26,047 bases of DNA from Oscillospiraceae bacterium (GCA_031264545.1 JAISDV010000160.1:1-26047), one strand, 5' to 3'. Shown: positions 1 to 7,485, counted from the stretch's first letter. A program made the numbers and translations. Notes: generated by a model from the letters alone, not told the origin.

Positions 1-558
1 GCGATCGGCGTGATCCTGAGCGATTTTGCGCAGGAGGGCGGCTGTTCCGAATTCGCGGACGGGCAGCTTGTGACCCTCGCGGGCGTCATTGCCGCCGCCA
101 GGACGAAAACCACGCGGAACAACAGCCTTATGGCGTATATCCGGCTCGAGGATGCGACGGGCTCCATGGAGCTTCTCGCTTTCCAGCGCGTGCTGGATAC
201 GAGCGGCGGTTATATTCGGGAGAACGTCCCCGTGATTGTTAAGGGCCGTATTTCCGTTCGCGACGAAAAAGAGCCTCAGCTGATGGTGGAAACCCTCCGC
301 CCGCTGACGGACCTTGCCCCGCTGAATCGTGAGGATGCGCCGAAGACGGAAAAAACGCTCTGGATCAAGCTTCCGGCAAAGGACGATCCGAGACTCAGGA
401 AGATCGAAAAAATTCTCATCATGTTCGAGGGCGACGAGCGCATGATCGTCTGCTTTGCGGATACGGACAAGCGGCTCCGCGCAAGCTGCCTGGTGCATAC
501 CTCACTGATCAATGAGCTGACTGAAATGCTCGGCGCGGAGAATGTCATCGTCAGATAA
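1..558 (+). CDS. dnaE: DNA polymerase III alpha subunit, C-terminal fragment (partial)
   Basis: The reading frame is open from the first base of the window and ends at a TAA, so only about the last 185 residues of a protein of usually about 1,150 residues are present. The visible part holds the OB-fold that follows the polymerase core: a beta-rich run from about residue 20 to 100 with the typical words VTLAGVI, YIRLEDATGSMELLAFQRV and VIVKGRISVRDEKEPQLMVE, which in DnaE binds single-stranded template. The tail is the small C-terminal domain found in DnaE1-type enzymes. The role is chromosome replication in the cytoplasm. Assignment rests on recognition of the OB domain wording; the catalytic palm domain lies outside the window. 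Confidence 0.9.
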   Translation, partial: AIGVILSDFAQEGGCSEFADGQLVTLAGVIAAARTKTTRNNSLMAYIRLEDATGSMELLAFQRVLDTSGGYIRENVPVIVKGRISVRDEKEPQLMVETLRPLTDLAPLNREDAPKTEKTLWIKLPAKDDPRLRKIEKILIMFEGDERMIVCFADTDKRLRASCLVHTSLINELTEMLGAENVIVR

Positions 559-634
559 GAAACATCCGCCTCATCACCGCGGCCGGGCAGGGTCCGCAGG
601 AGGAAAAGCGTTACGCGAAAAATTCGATCGGCAC

Positions 635-663
635 TTGACATTCCGGCGCATGACTTGTATGCT
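635..663 (+). promoter_or_regulatory. Sigma-A-type promoter upstream of a non-coding stretch
   Basis: A perfect TTGACA at 635-640 is followed after exactly 17 bases by TATGCT at 658-663. The predicted transcript starts near 670 and meets a terminator at 756-789. No convincing coding sequence with a ribosome binding site lies in between. Confidence 0.55.
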
Positions 664-669
664 TAGTCT

Positions 670-789
670 GCGGTTCGCGCTTGTCAGGCCGGGCTGCGCT
701 TCATGTCTATGCGCAAAGAGACGGACTCCGCCGACAAGAAGAAACACGCTGAAAGCTGCCGGTCACGGATAAAAGGCGGCAGTTTTTTT
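670..789 (+). ncRNA. Candidate structured small RNA or attenuated leader
   Basis: This stretch lies between a TTGACA/TATGCT promoter and a T-tract terminator. It can fold: CTTGTC-A-GGC near 680 pairs with GCC-GACAAG near 740 (9 pairs with one bulged A), and inside it TGCGC pairs with GCGCA. I do not recognise the family; the conserved words of the common riboswitches (TPP, SAM, cobalamin, purine, glycine) are not seen. It could be a free small RNA, or a leader controlling the ABC transporter operon that begins at 839 by premature termination. The class is inference; the promoter, stems and terminator are visible. Confidence 0.4.
756..789 (+). terminator. Intrinsic terminator upstream of the ABC transporter pair
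   Basis: CTGCCG at 756-761 pairs with CGGCAG at 777-782, followed directly by seven T (783-789). It ends the transcript predicted to start near 670. Confidence 0.6.
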
Positions 790-830
790 GAAACAACGAG
801 TTAGTCGCACCTAACTTATTTCGAAAGGAG
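788..830 (+). promoter_or_regulatory. Promoter with palindromic operator and RBS for the ABC pair
   Basis: A perfect inverted repeat AGTTAG-TCGCAC-CTAACT spans 799-816. It overlaps a possible promoter: TTGAAA at 788-793 and TAACTT at 812-817, 18 bases apart. The ribosome binding site AAAGGAG (824-830) follows at once, so a start of transcription here would leave a very short leader. Half-sites of the GTTAG/CTAAC type recall DtxR/IdeR-family iron boxes. That match is by shape and is inference; no regulator gene is in the window. Confidence 0.45.
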
Positions 831-838
831 CCTTCTGT

Positions 839-2665
839 ATGAAACAAGAAAAACCTCAAAAGAAAGGCATGGCGCGGCTGCTGGAGCTGGGCGCGCGCAA
901 AAAGGGGCTGATCGTGTCTTCCTGCGTACTGGCTGTAATCAGCGTCACGGTGTCGTTCGCGCCGTTCATCGCCATTTATTACATCATCCGGGAGCTCGTC
1001 ATCCATTTCGCCGACTTGGGCGCGCTGGACACGGCGTACATGACAAAGCTCGGCTGGCTGGCGGCGGGCAGCGCGGTGGGCGCGATTTTACTGAATTTCC
1101 TCGCGCTGATGTGCAGCCACCTTGCGGCGTTCAAGACCCAGTACGAGCTAAAACTGGAGTACACGGCGCATATCGCGTCGCTGCCGCTGGGCTTTCACAG
1201 CGCGAATTCTACGGGCAGGCTGCGCAAAATCGTGGACGAGAATATCGAAAAGCTGGAGGGCTTCGTGGCGCACCAGCTTCCGGACATCGCCGGTTCGTTC
1301 GCCATGCCGGTTATCACGCTGGTCGTGCTGTTTGTGTTCGACTGGCGGCTGGGGCTGGCAAGTCTCGTCCCTATCATCGCGGCGTATGGCATTCAGATGG
1401 CGGCGATGGGGGACGGAAAATCAAAGAAATTTATGAAGCAAGATCAGGATTCTCTGGAGGATATGAACAACGCCGCCGTGGAATATGTGCGCGGCATTTC
1501 AGTCGTGAAAGCGTTCAATCAAACGATCTTCTCTTTCCGCAGCTTCCATGACATCATTACGAATTACGGACGCTTTGCAAAAAACTATACGATCTCATTT
1601 GAAAAGCATATGTCGGCGTTCATGACCATCATAGGCCATGTGTATGTGTTTGTGATCCCCGTGATCATTCTGATTGCCGGCGGGGCGGACGATTACGCCA
1701 AATTCGCGCTGGCGTCTGTGTTCTACATCGTGTTTTCGTTCGCGCTGGCGACGCCGTTTACGAAGCTCATGTACGTGTCGGCCCTCAGCACACAGATTTC
1801 CGACGGCATTGCGCGTATGGACAGCATGCTGGCCTCGCAGCCGCTGACCGAAACGAAGAATCCGAAAACAACTGCGGAATATTCGGTTTCCTTTGAAAAG
1901 GTGATCTTTTCCTATATGAGCGGGGAAGAAAGCGAAACAGCCGCGCTGAACGGCGTGAGCTTTACCGCAGGGCAAGGCGCGGTCACGGCGCTTGTCGGCC
2001 CGTCCGGGAGCGGCAAGTCCACTATCGCCCATCTTATTCCGCGCTTTTATGACGTGAATGAAGGCGCGATCAAAATCGGCGGCACGGACATCCGGGATAT
2101 AGCGGGCGATTACCTTATGTCCATCGTGGGTTTCGTATTTCAGGATGTGTTCCTGTTCAAGCAAAGCGTCGCCGACAACATCCTGATTGGCGACAAAAAC
2201 GCCTCGCGGGAGCAGGTCCTCGCCGCCGCCAAGGCCGCGCAGTGCCACGAGTTCGTTGAAAAACTGCCGCAGGGCTATGATACGGTCATCGGTTCGGGCG
2301 GCGTGCATCTCTCCGGAGGCGAACGCCAGCGAATTGTGATCGCGCGGGCGATTTTGAAAAACGCGCCGATCTTGGTTCTGGACGAGGCCACAGCCTTTGC
2401 CGACCCTGAGAATGAGCAGAAAATCCAGCTCGCCCTGTCGGAGCTGATGAAAAACAAGACCGTCATCATCATCGCGCACCGGCTTTCCACTGTGCGGGGC
2501 GCGGACAAAATCCTTGTGGTGGACAAGGGAAAAATCGTGGAGGAAGGCCGGCATGCCGCGCTCTTGAACGCAAACGGGCGTTACAGCCGTATGTGGGCGC
2601 AATACACCGGCGCAATGGATTGGACACTTGGGAAAACGGAGGTGACCGCGAATGTTCGGAATTAA
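839..2665 (+). CDS. ABC transporter, fused permease-ATPase, first half of heterodimer
   Basis: A 608-residue type IV (exporter-fold) ABC protein of normal length: six membrane helices in about residues 20-320, then a nucleotide-binding domain. Visible motifs are Walker A GPSGSGKST near residue 387, signature LSGGERQR near 490, Walker B ILVLDEAT, and the switch histidine in IIIAHRLST. The segment after Walker B reads AFADPENE instead of the common SSLDPENE, as I recall from YbtP/IrtA-like transporters. ATG at 839 sits 8 bases after AAAGGAG. The stop overlaps the next gene by 14 bases, so the two halves are translated together and should form a heterodimer in the membrane. The substrate cannot be read; import of an iron chelate is suggested by family resemblance and by the iron-box-like palindrome, while multidrug export remains possible. 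Confidence 0.88.
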   Translation: MKQEKPQKKGMARLLELGARKKGLIVSSCVLAVISVTVSFAPFIAIYYIIRELVIHFADLGALDTAYMTKLGWLAAGSAVGAILLNFLALMCSHLAAFKTQYELKLEYTAHIASLPLGFHSANSTGRLRKIVDENIEKLEGFVAHQLPDIAGSFAMPVITLVVLFVFDWRLGLASLVPIIAAYGIQMAAMGDGKSKKFMKQDQDSLEDMNNAAVEYVRGISVVKAFNQTIFSFRSFHDIITNYGRFAKNYTISFEKHMSAFMTIIGHVYVFVIPVIILIAGGADDYAKFALASVFYIVFSFALATPFTKLMYVSALSTQISDGIARMDSMLASQPLTETKNPKTTAEYSVSFEKVIFSYMSGEESETAALNGVSFTAGQGAVTALVGPSGSGKSTIAHLIPRFYDVNEGAIKIGGTDIRDIAGDYLMSIVGFVFQDVFLFKQSVADNILIGDKNASREQVLAAAKAAQCHEFVEKLPQGYDTVIGSGGVHLSGGERQRIVIARAILKNAPILVLDEATAFADPENEQKIQLALSELMKNKTVIIIAHRLSTVRGADKILVVDKGKIVEEGRHAALLNANGRYSRMWAQYTGAMDWTLGKTEVTANVRN

Positions 2666-4394
2666 AAAACTGTTAAGGCTGTCGGACGAGGGTTATAAGG
2701 ACTTGAACCGCGGGGTGTTTGCCGCGGTACTGTCCAATATTTGCATGTTCCTGCCCTTTGGCATCGCCGTTCAGGTCATCACCCTGCTTTTACGGCCCCT
2801 GACGGACGGCGGAACGCTCGATACGGGCCGGCTATGGCTCTGGCTTGGCGCAGGCCTTGCCGCCGCCGTACTGTATTTTTTCGTCTATACCAACGAGTAC
2901 TGCAGGACCTATACGGCAGCTTACAGCGAGACGGAGAAGCTCCGCGTGGAGGTGGCGGAAAAACTGCGCCGCCTGCCGCTGAGCTTCTTTAACCGCAAGG
3001 ACTTGTCGGAGCTGACCACCAACATCATGGGCGACTGCGCTTCGATTGAACACAGCATGAGCCACGTGCTGCCGAACCTTCTCGGCGGCAGCATCACTGT
3101 CACGCTGGTCTGCGTCCTGCTTGCGGTTTACGACTGGCGTATGGCGCTGGCGCTCTTTGCCGCGCTGCCCGTAGCCTTCGGGCTGATTTTTGTGACAAAA
3201 AAGCTGACGTCCATCGGGGACAGGCACGTCCGGGCCAAGCTGAACGTGGCGGAGCAGATGCAGGAGTATCTGGAAGGCATCAAGGTCGTCAAGGCTTTCG
3301 GCCTTGCCGGTGAGAAATCCGCCGCGCTGAAAAACGCCCTGCATACCATGCTGAAAGAAGCCCTGACATTTGAAGTGATAGCCGGGACCTTTATCACCCT
3401 CGCCATGATGGTCCTGCAGGTTGGCATCGGACTGGTGACGCTTGTGGGCGTGACCCTCTTGACGGGCGGAACGCTTTCGCCGATTGCGCTGATGATGTTC
3501 CTGATTATTAGTGTGAAAATCTACTCGCCGATCATCGTGATTCTCACCCTGCTGCCGGAGTTTTTCTATATGCTGGTATCCACTAGGCGTATGCAGACGC
3601 TCCGCGAGGAAACGCCTATGACCGGCGATGAGAACGCGGAGCTCGCCGATTACACGGTGGAACTGAAAGACGTGTCTTTTGCCTATAATGAAACGGACGT
3701 TATCCAAAACGTCAGCCTGAGCATCCCGCAAAACAGCGTGACCGCGCTTGTCGGGCCGTCCGGCAGCGGAAAGACGACCGTTTCCCGCCTGATCGCCCGG
3801 TTCTGGGATGTACGCACCGGCGAGATTCTTGTCGGCGGACGAAATATCCGTGAAATCGACCCGGAGCGGCTGATGCGCTATATGAGCTTTGTGTTCCAAG
3901 ACGTGGTGCTTTTCAATGATACGGTGATGAATAATATCCGTATCGGCAGGAAAGATGCGGCGGACGAGGACGTCTGCGCGGCAGCGAGGCTGGCACGGTG
4001 CGATGAATTTATCCGGGAGCTGGCGGAGGGCTACGAAACCGTAATCGGGGAGAACGGCTCTACCCTGTCAGGCGGCGAGCGCCAGCGGATTTCCATCGCC
4101 CGCGCCCTCTTAAAAAACGCGCCGATCGTTCTGCTGGACGAAGCCACTTCCAGCCTTGACCCGGAAAACGAAACGCAGATCCAGGCCGCGATCTCGGAGC
4201 TGGTCAAAGGCCGGACAGTGATCGTGATTGCCCATCGTCTGCGCACCGTCCTTGGCGCGGATAAAATCGCCGTGCTGGATAACGGCAGGCTGATCGAGGA
4301 AGGGACCGGCGAAAAGCTGCTCGGGCAAAACGGCCTGTTTGCGCGGCTGTACGGGATACAGCGCGAAAGCCTCGGCTGGATGGTCGGCGCGTAA
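2652..4394 (+). CDS. ABC transporter, fused permease-ATPase, second half of heterodimer
   Basis: A 580-residue partner of the preceding gene with the same layout: membrane domain in about residues 20-310 and an ATPase domain from about 335. Walker A is GPSGSGKTT near residue 368, the signature LSGGERQR, Walker B IVLLDEATSSLDPENE, and switch region VIAHRLRT. Both halves carry complete catalytic motifs, so neither site is obviously degenerate. It starts inside the end of its partner (14-base overlap; GGAGG lies just ahead of the ATG), which fixes the pairing. Paired half-transporters of this make include YbtPQ/IrtAB siderophore systems and LmrCD-like drug exporters. The sequence alone does not decide between them. 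Confidence 0.88.
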   Translation: MFGIKKLLRLSDEGYKDLNRGVFAAVLSNICMFLPFGIAVQVITLLLRPLTDGGTLDTGRLWLWLGAGLAAAVLYFFVYTNEYCRTYTAAYSETEKLRVEVAEKLRRLPLSFFNRKDLSELTTNIMGDCASIEHSMSHVLPNLLGGSITVTLVCVLLAVYDWRMALALFAALPVAFGLIFVTKKLTSIGDRHVRAKLNVAEQMQEYLEGIKVVKAFGLAGEKSAALKNALHTMLKEALTFEVIAGTFITLAMMVLQVGIGLVTLVGVTLLTGGTLSPIALMMFLIISVKIYSPIIVILTLLPEFFYMLVSTRRMQTLREETPMTGDENAELADYTVELKDVSFAYNETDVIQNVSLSIPQNSVTALVGPSGSGKTTVSRLIARFWDVRTGEILVGGRNIREIDPERLMRYMSFVFQDVVLFNDTVMNNIRIGRKDAADEDVCAAARLARCDEFIRELAEGYETVIGENGSTLSGGERQRISIARALLKNAPIVLLDEATSSLDPENETQIQAAISELVKGRTVIVIAHRLRTVLGADKIAVLDNGRLIEEGTGEKLLGQNGLFARLYGIQRESLGWMVGA

Positions 4395-4513
4395 AAACCC
4401 GGCTCCACAGCGCGCGTTACGGTTTCAGGCGGTTTTCACAGAAAGGCGGGTCTCCCGGCGGCTCTCCGCACTTTTATCCGCTGTTTCTTCGGACACGCGG
4501 ACAGTGAACATAT

Positions 4514-4777
4514 TTGGGGCTGCCAACAGAAAAGAAAACGGGCAAGCATAAAGTGATCGCCCTGAACCGTCAGGCGGTCAGGGCGATCGTTTTATATTTC
4601 CCGCACAGGCGGGGCAGGTATATCTTCGCCGACAACCGGGCGGGCGCGGCTTCGATCAGCCGGCTTTTGCCGATGGCGAATCAGCCTATGAACAGAATAA
4701 GCGGGCACACCCCGTCTCCGTGCCGAAACCCTGAGCGCACGGACAGGGACGCGCTTCAATCGCGCTTGCGGCGGTAA
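4514..4777 (+). pseudogene. Possible remnant of a tyrosine recombinase/integrase
   Basis: An open stretch (TTG at 4514, no good ribosome binding site) reads LPTEKKTGKHKVIALNRQAV followed by YIFADNRAGAASISR. This word order matches the stretch of phage-type integrases between the first catalytic Arg and the HxLR box (a TEKKTGK...I.LN..A...I..Y then YIF..R.G...ISR pattern). Neither catalytic box is present and the tail becomes unrelated, so at most about 50 codons of an old integrase remain. A strong hairpin (4555-4588) lies inside it. An alternative is chance translation of intergenic DNA. The segment overlaps the 3' end of the opposite-strand S1-domain gene. Confidence 0.4.
4555..4598 (+). 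terminator. Hairpin with T-rich tail, likely terminator of the ABC operon
   Basis: GATCGCCCTGA (4555-4565) and TCAGGGCGATC (4578-4588) are perfect 11-base arms. Inside them CCG pairs with CGG across one bulged A and a TCAGG loop. GTTTTATATTT follows on the plus strand. The rest of the 4395-4755 gap holds no credible gene besides the integrase-like remnant. Confidence 0.5.
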
Positions 4778-5226
4778 CCGCTTTTTTTGTCGGAATATAT
4801 GCGGCTGTCGGAAATACGGCTGTCGGATTCTTGCATGAACTGTTTGAGCTTATCCTCGAAGCTGGGTTCGGAGGAGACAGACTGAGAAAAAGACTTTTGG
4901 GCAAAGCCGTTCTGCCGGCCGGAAAATTCTTTCGGCCTGGCCGGGAAAGGGCGCGGTTTGGGCAGGCGTTCCGCCTCGGCGCGCGGCGCGGGCGCTTCGG
5001 CCTTTTTCATTGAAAGATTGATTTTTCCCGCTTCGCTGATGCCGATGACCTTGACCTTAACGGTCTGCCCGTCGCTTACATGGTCGTGAACGTCGTTGAC
5101 ATAGCTGTTGGCGATTTCCGAGATGTGAACAAGACCGTTATTGCCATCCGGCAATGAAACGAAAGCGCCGAATTTCGTGATGCCCGTAACTTTGCCCTCA
5201 AATATCTCTCCCACTATAGGCTGCAT
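4756..5226 (-). CDS. yabR: S1 RNA-binding domain protein (YabR-like)
   Basis: A 156-residue protein whose first 75 residues form an S1/OB RNA-binding domain with the typical words GEIFEGKVTGITKFGAFVSL, GLVHISEIA and KVKVIGI followed by INLSMKKAE. The rest is a basic, Pro/Arg/Ser-rich and probably disordered tail of about 80 residues ending in YRRKRD. In Bacillus the same gene follows divIC, as here, which supports the yabR name. The exact role is not established beyond RNA binding. ATG at 5226 follows AGGAGG at a long spacing (about 13 bases). It is the last gene of the minus-strand yabP-yabQ-divIC-yabR group. Confidence 0.85.
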   Translation of the reverse strand: MQPIVGEIFEGKVTGITKFGAFVSLPDGNNGLVHISEIANSYVNDVHDHVSDGQTVKVKVIGISEAGKINLSMKKAEAPAPRAEAERLPKPRPFPARPKEFSGRQNGFAQKSFSQSVSSEPSFEDKLKQFMQESDSRISDSRIYSDKKSGYRRKRD

Positions 5227-5280
5227 ATAAGAGCTTTTTCCTCCTGTCCTGTTCGACGCGACCGGCCGCCGCCCGATAGT

Positions 5281-5559
5281 TCAGTTGTTGATGTCGAAAA
5301 AAATCTTTTCGCCGGGTTTGACAAGACCGAGCTTATTCCTCGCTATGTCCTCGATCGTGTCGGGATCGGTGCTGTGGTCTATCGCATATTGCAGCTCCGA
5401 GTTTGTCTGAAGCCCGTTGTCGACCTGTGTTTGCAGGACGCCGCGCGTTTCGCGCGCGTCCGATATCTGAACCTTCAGCGACACCAGTGTTATGCCTGCG
5501 TAAACGATGATGGCCAGAATGACGATTTTCGTCATCAGGCCCGCCCGTCGGAATTTCAT
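5281..5559 (-). CDS. divIC: Cell-division protein of the DivIC/FtsB family
   Basis: A 92-residue bitopic membrane protein: a short basic N-terminus (MKFRR), one membrane helix (about residues 8-26, TKIVILAIIVYAGITLVSL), a coiled-coil region with QTQVDNG and ELQYAI, and the family end ARNKLGLVKPGEKIFFDIN. DivIC joins FtsL and DivIB in the divisome and acts at the outer face of the membrane during septum formation. The start is chosen at the ATG at 5559 because GGAGG lies about 9-10 bases ahead; the ATG at 5568 touches the Shine-Dalgarno and is less likely, and the frame extends further to 5646 without support. The gene lies largely inside the apparent 3' end of yabQ, in another frame. Confidence 0.87.
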   Translation of the reverse strand: MKFRRAGLMTKIVILAIIVYAGITLVSLKVQISDARETRGVLQTQVDNGLQTNSELQYAIDHSTDPDTIEDIARNKLGLVKPGEKIFFDINN

Positions 5560-6052
5560 TGCCGTCATCCCTCCCGTTAAGTGCCTGATCCGAGGACCTA
5601 TCAGAGCGCTTTCTTCTGTGGCCGATCCCCATCTTATACCATTCACAGCATTTTTGGAAGAGCTTTTTTATAAGTTTTTGAAGTTCCGAGAGCTTTTTAA
5701 ACAAAATTTTGACAGGCCTGAGCACAAAAGCGGCAATTTGGACCGCAAAGGAAACACAGGCGGTGAAAAGCCCAAGAAAAACGCAGCTGAAAAGAACGAA
5801 ATACACCGCCGCGCCCACAAAGGCGCAGAGCGCGATATAAATCCGCAGCGCGCCGTTCCCCGGAGCCATCCCGAGGTAGAACAGGAGGAAAAAACCGAAA
5901 AGGCAGGCAATAAGATCACAGACGCCGGTCCAGAGGAGATTTTTCGCTTTCAGCCGGACCGCTTTCAGCACGTCATAAACTACGCCGAAAACCAGCCCGC
6001 CTGAGAAAGCGCAGAAGGCTGTGAGGAACTGGTATAAGACAGGCTGTTCCAA
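5333..6052 (-). CDS. yabQ: Spore cortex protein YabQ, with an unusual 3' extension over divIC
   Basis: The first about 140 residues match YabQ: QFLTAFCAFSGGLVFGVVYDVLK at the start, then several hydrophobic helices and a basic region (RPVKILFKKLSELQKLIKKLF). YabQ is a mother-cell membrane protein needed for spore cortex formation in Bacillus. The start is TTG at 6052, three bases after the yabP stop, with no strong ribosome binding site, so translation is probably coupled. After about residue 140 the frame turns into Arg/Asp/Gly-rich sequence that is the out-of-frame reading of divIC, giving a 227-base overlap. Either the natural stop has been lost, or a frameshift lies near 5640 (a TAA is available there in another frame). 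Confidence 0.75.
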   Translation of the reverse strand: MEQPVLYQFLTAFCAFSGGLVFGVVYDVLKAVRLKAKNLLWTGVCDLIACLFGFFLLFYLGMAPGNGALRIYIALCAFVGAAVYFVLFSCVFLGLFTACVSFAVQIAAFVLRPVKILFKKLSELQKLIKKLFQKCCEWYKMGIGHRRKRSDRSSDQALNGRDDGNEIPTGGPDDENRHSGHHRLRRHNTGVAEGSDIGRARNARRPANTGRQRASDKLGAAICDRPQHRSRHDRGHSEE

Positions 6053-6055
6053 GCG

Positions 6056-6340
6056 CTATTTAAACAGGCGCGACCAGAGGCTTCCGCCCGGCGCGGTTTC
6101 TTCATAGCCAAGGTCGGTGATCAGCCCCGTTACGGCCAGCTCGCCCGAATCGAGACTGAGCTGATCGATATGCAGCTCACCGCCCCGGATAATGAGGCTG
6201 CCTTTCGAGGTCCTTGCGACGATCTGCCTGTCGTCAAAGCTCTCAACGTCCGTGACGCCGGTCACGGACAGGCGGGCTCTGTCCTCCATGATGACATTGT
6301 GCGGCCGGGGCGACGGTTTTTCCTTTTCTTCATATAACAT
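6056..6340 (-). CDS. yabP: Sporulation protein YabP
   Basis: A 94-residue protein with the YabP/YqfC signature: HNVIMEDRARLSVTGVTDVESFDD at residues 14-37, followed by beta strands (LIIRGGELHIDQLSLDSGELAVTG) and a short tail. YabP works with YabQ in spore coat/cortex assembly in the mother cell, and the yabP-yabQ-divIC order is conserved in endospore formers, which is good evidence that this organism sporulates or recently did. ATG at 6340 follows GGAGG (6348-6353 region) at normal spacing. I found no convincing sigma-E promoter directly upstream. Confidence 0.88.
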   Translation of the reverse strand: MLYEEKEKPSPRPHNVIMEDRARLSVTGVTDVESFDDRQIVARTSKGSLIIRGGELHIDQLSLDSGELAVTGLITDLGYEETAPGGSLWSRLFK

Positions 6341-6393
6341 AGCGTATACCTCCGTATTTTATGGTGGTATATCCTATGCTCGTCCTGCGGCCG

Positions 6394-7275
6394 TTATGCG
6401 GCCGGCTTGCCGGCGCTGAGCGCGAGCGCATCGTCCGCCATGGCAAGCAGCCCGTCGAGACCGGCCTCATAATAATCCGCCTGGTTCCAGAGCATGACGC
6501 CCTGCGCCTCGAAGCCGGTATCCTGAAGCCCGGAGAAAAACGCCGAATAAGCGGTTTCATAGTCCTCGCGCGAAGCCTCTGCGTTCCCGATCCGGAAGCT
6601 TTCGCCGATCGTCTCGCCGGTATCCGCGTTGTAGTCCTCGTATTTATAGAGAAGGCTCGTCAGTGTCAGCGCGCCTTCGTCGCCGCAATCGAAACGGATA
6701 AGCTCCGAGTATGCGAAATCGACCGCGCCGTTGCCGCTTTCCACGATAAAGAATTCCCCGCCGGTCTGCGTATCCCGGACAAGGCGGAAATCGTCGAAAC
6801 GGTTCGCGTTGACGCTGACAGCGCTCATATAGCCGCTGCCGAAGGCCGAGGAAACGGTTTCCAGATTGGCCGAAACGCAGACGGCCTGATTATTTATGAT
6901 GTCAAAAAACTGAAGGCCCATCGCGGCGGAGGCGCCCGCGTCAAAAACAAGCATTTCGATCCCGCCGTCCCCGTCAAGATCGATAAAGCCGATCCCGGAA
7001 ATGCCGCCGTAGAACGCGTCGGAGAGCTTTTTATAATTGTCGTTAAGAAAGGCGCGGAAAAGCGCGCCGCGCGCCGTATTGTCAACCGGCTCTGCGGAAG
7101 GGGTCGGCGAGGGGTCGGGTGGTGCCGAAACAGCGGCCTCCGTGGCGGGCGCCGCGCTGTTTTCGGGGGGCGCAGACGAAATCGGGGTATCAGACGGCAC
7201 AGCAGCCCGATTTGCGCAGGCACACAGCAGGGTAAGGGCCAATATCCATATATAAATTCGGCGGAGCTTGAGCAT
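6394..7275 (-). CDS. Secreted lipoprotein of unknown function
   Basis: About 293 residues. The N-terminus is a lipoprotein signal (MLKLRRIYIWILALTLLCAC) with a lipobox ending in the cysteine at residue 20, so the protein should be anchored on the outer face of the membrane. Then comes a Pro/Ser/Ala/Thr-rich linker (about residues 22-65) and a globular domain containing GFIDLDGDGGIEMLVFDAG, a calcium-loop-like D-x-D-x-D pattern seen in FG-GAP/VCBS-type repeats. Start: ATG at 7275 is preferred over ATG at 7287 because GGAGG lies 5 bases ahead of it. The stop codon lies inside a CGGCCG-TTATG-CGGCCG hairpin. It is transcribed toward yabP with a 53-base gap. No catalytic motif is recognised. Confidence 0.7.
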   Translation of the reverse strand: MLKLRRIYIWILALTLLCACANRAAVPSDTPISSAPPENSAAPATEAAVSAPPDPSPTPSAEPVDNTARGALFRAFLNDNYKKLSDAFYGGISGIGFIDLDGDGGIEMLVFDAGASAAMGLQFFDIINNQAVCVSANLETVSSAFGSGYMSAVSVNANRFDDFRLVRDTQTGGEFFIVESGNGAVDFAYSELIRFDCGDEGALTLTSLLYKYEDYNADTGETIGESFRIGNAEASREDYETAYSAFFSGLQDTGFEAQGVMLWNQADYYEAGLDGLLAMADDALALSAGKPAA

Positions 7276-7364
7276 GATAACCTCCATAATTCCTGTGAAA
7301 GCGGCTTCCCGCGGCTGCCGTGCCTGTCAGCGACGGATAAAACAGGCGCAGCGGCTTTCTCTGT

Positions 7365-7373
7365 ATTATAGCA
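7365..7373 (-). promoter_or_regulatory. Extended -10 promoter element, proximal, for the lipoprotein gene
   Basis: On the minus strand the site reads TGCTATAAT, an extended -10, about 90 bases ahead of the lipoprotein start. No good -35 hexamer is visible, which is usual for extended -10 promoters. Confidence 0.4.
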
Positions 7374-7396
7374 TGAACGCAGCGAATGATATCATG

Positions 7397-7426
7397 TGCC
7401 ATGCGGCGCGTCCTGCGCCGCGGCAT
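7397..7426. repeat. 30-bp interspersed hairpin repeat, copy 1
   Basis: This 30-base GC-rich unit recurs at 16964-16993 with one difference (T versus C at unit position 18). GGCGC and GCGCC arms around a 5-base loop, and outer ATGC/GCAT arms, allow a stem with a 3-base bulge. Both copies lie in gaps next to another inverted repeat. Confidence 0.75.
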
Positions 7427-7456
7427 GAAATCGTATATAAATAATCGCTTGCGATT

Positions 7457-7485
7457 ATTATAGCATAGGCCCTTCGCGCGGTAAA
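7457..7485 (-). promoter_or_regulatory. Promoter, distal, for the lipoprotein gene
   Basis: On the minus strand TTTACC (7480-7485) and TATAAT (7457-7462) are 17 bases apart, with the TGC extension at 7463-7465. The -10 word TGCTATAAT is identical to that of the proximal site at 7365-7373. The inverted repeat 7440-7459 begins in the -10. Confidence 0.4.

Noticed and set aside
5507..6004. 165-codon plus-strand frame opposite yabQ/divIC
   Set aside because: Charged low-complexity shadow of the minus-strand sporulation genes.
6356..6363. Sigma-E -10-like CATAAAAT ahead of yabP
   Set aside because: Transcription would start inside the ribosome binding site and no -35 word is at the right distance.
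6361..7371. 336-codon plus-strand frame opposite the lipoprotein
   Set aside because: No ribosome binding site or family; the minus strand shows a signal peptide, lipobox and RBS.
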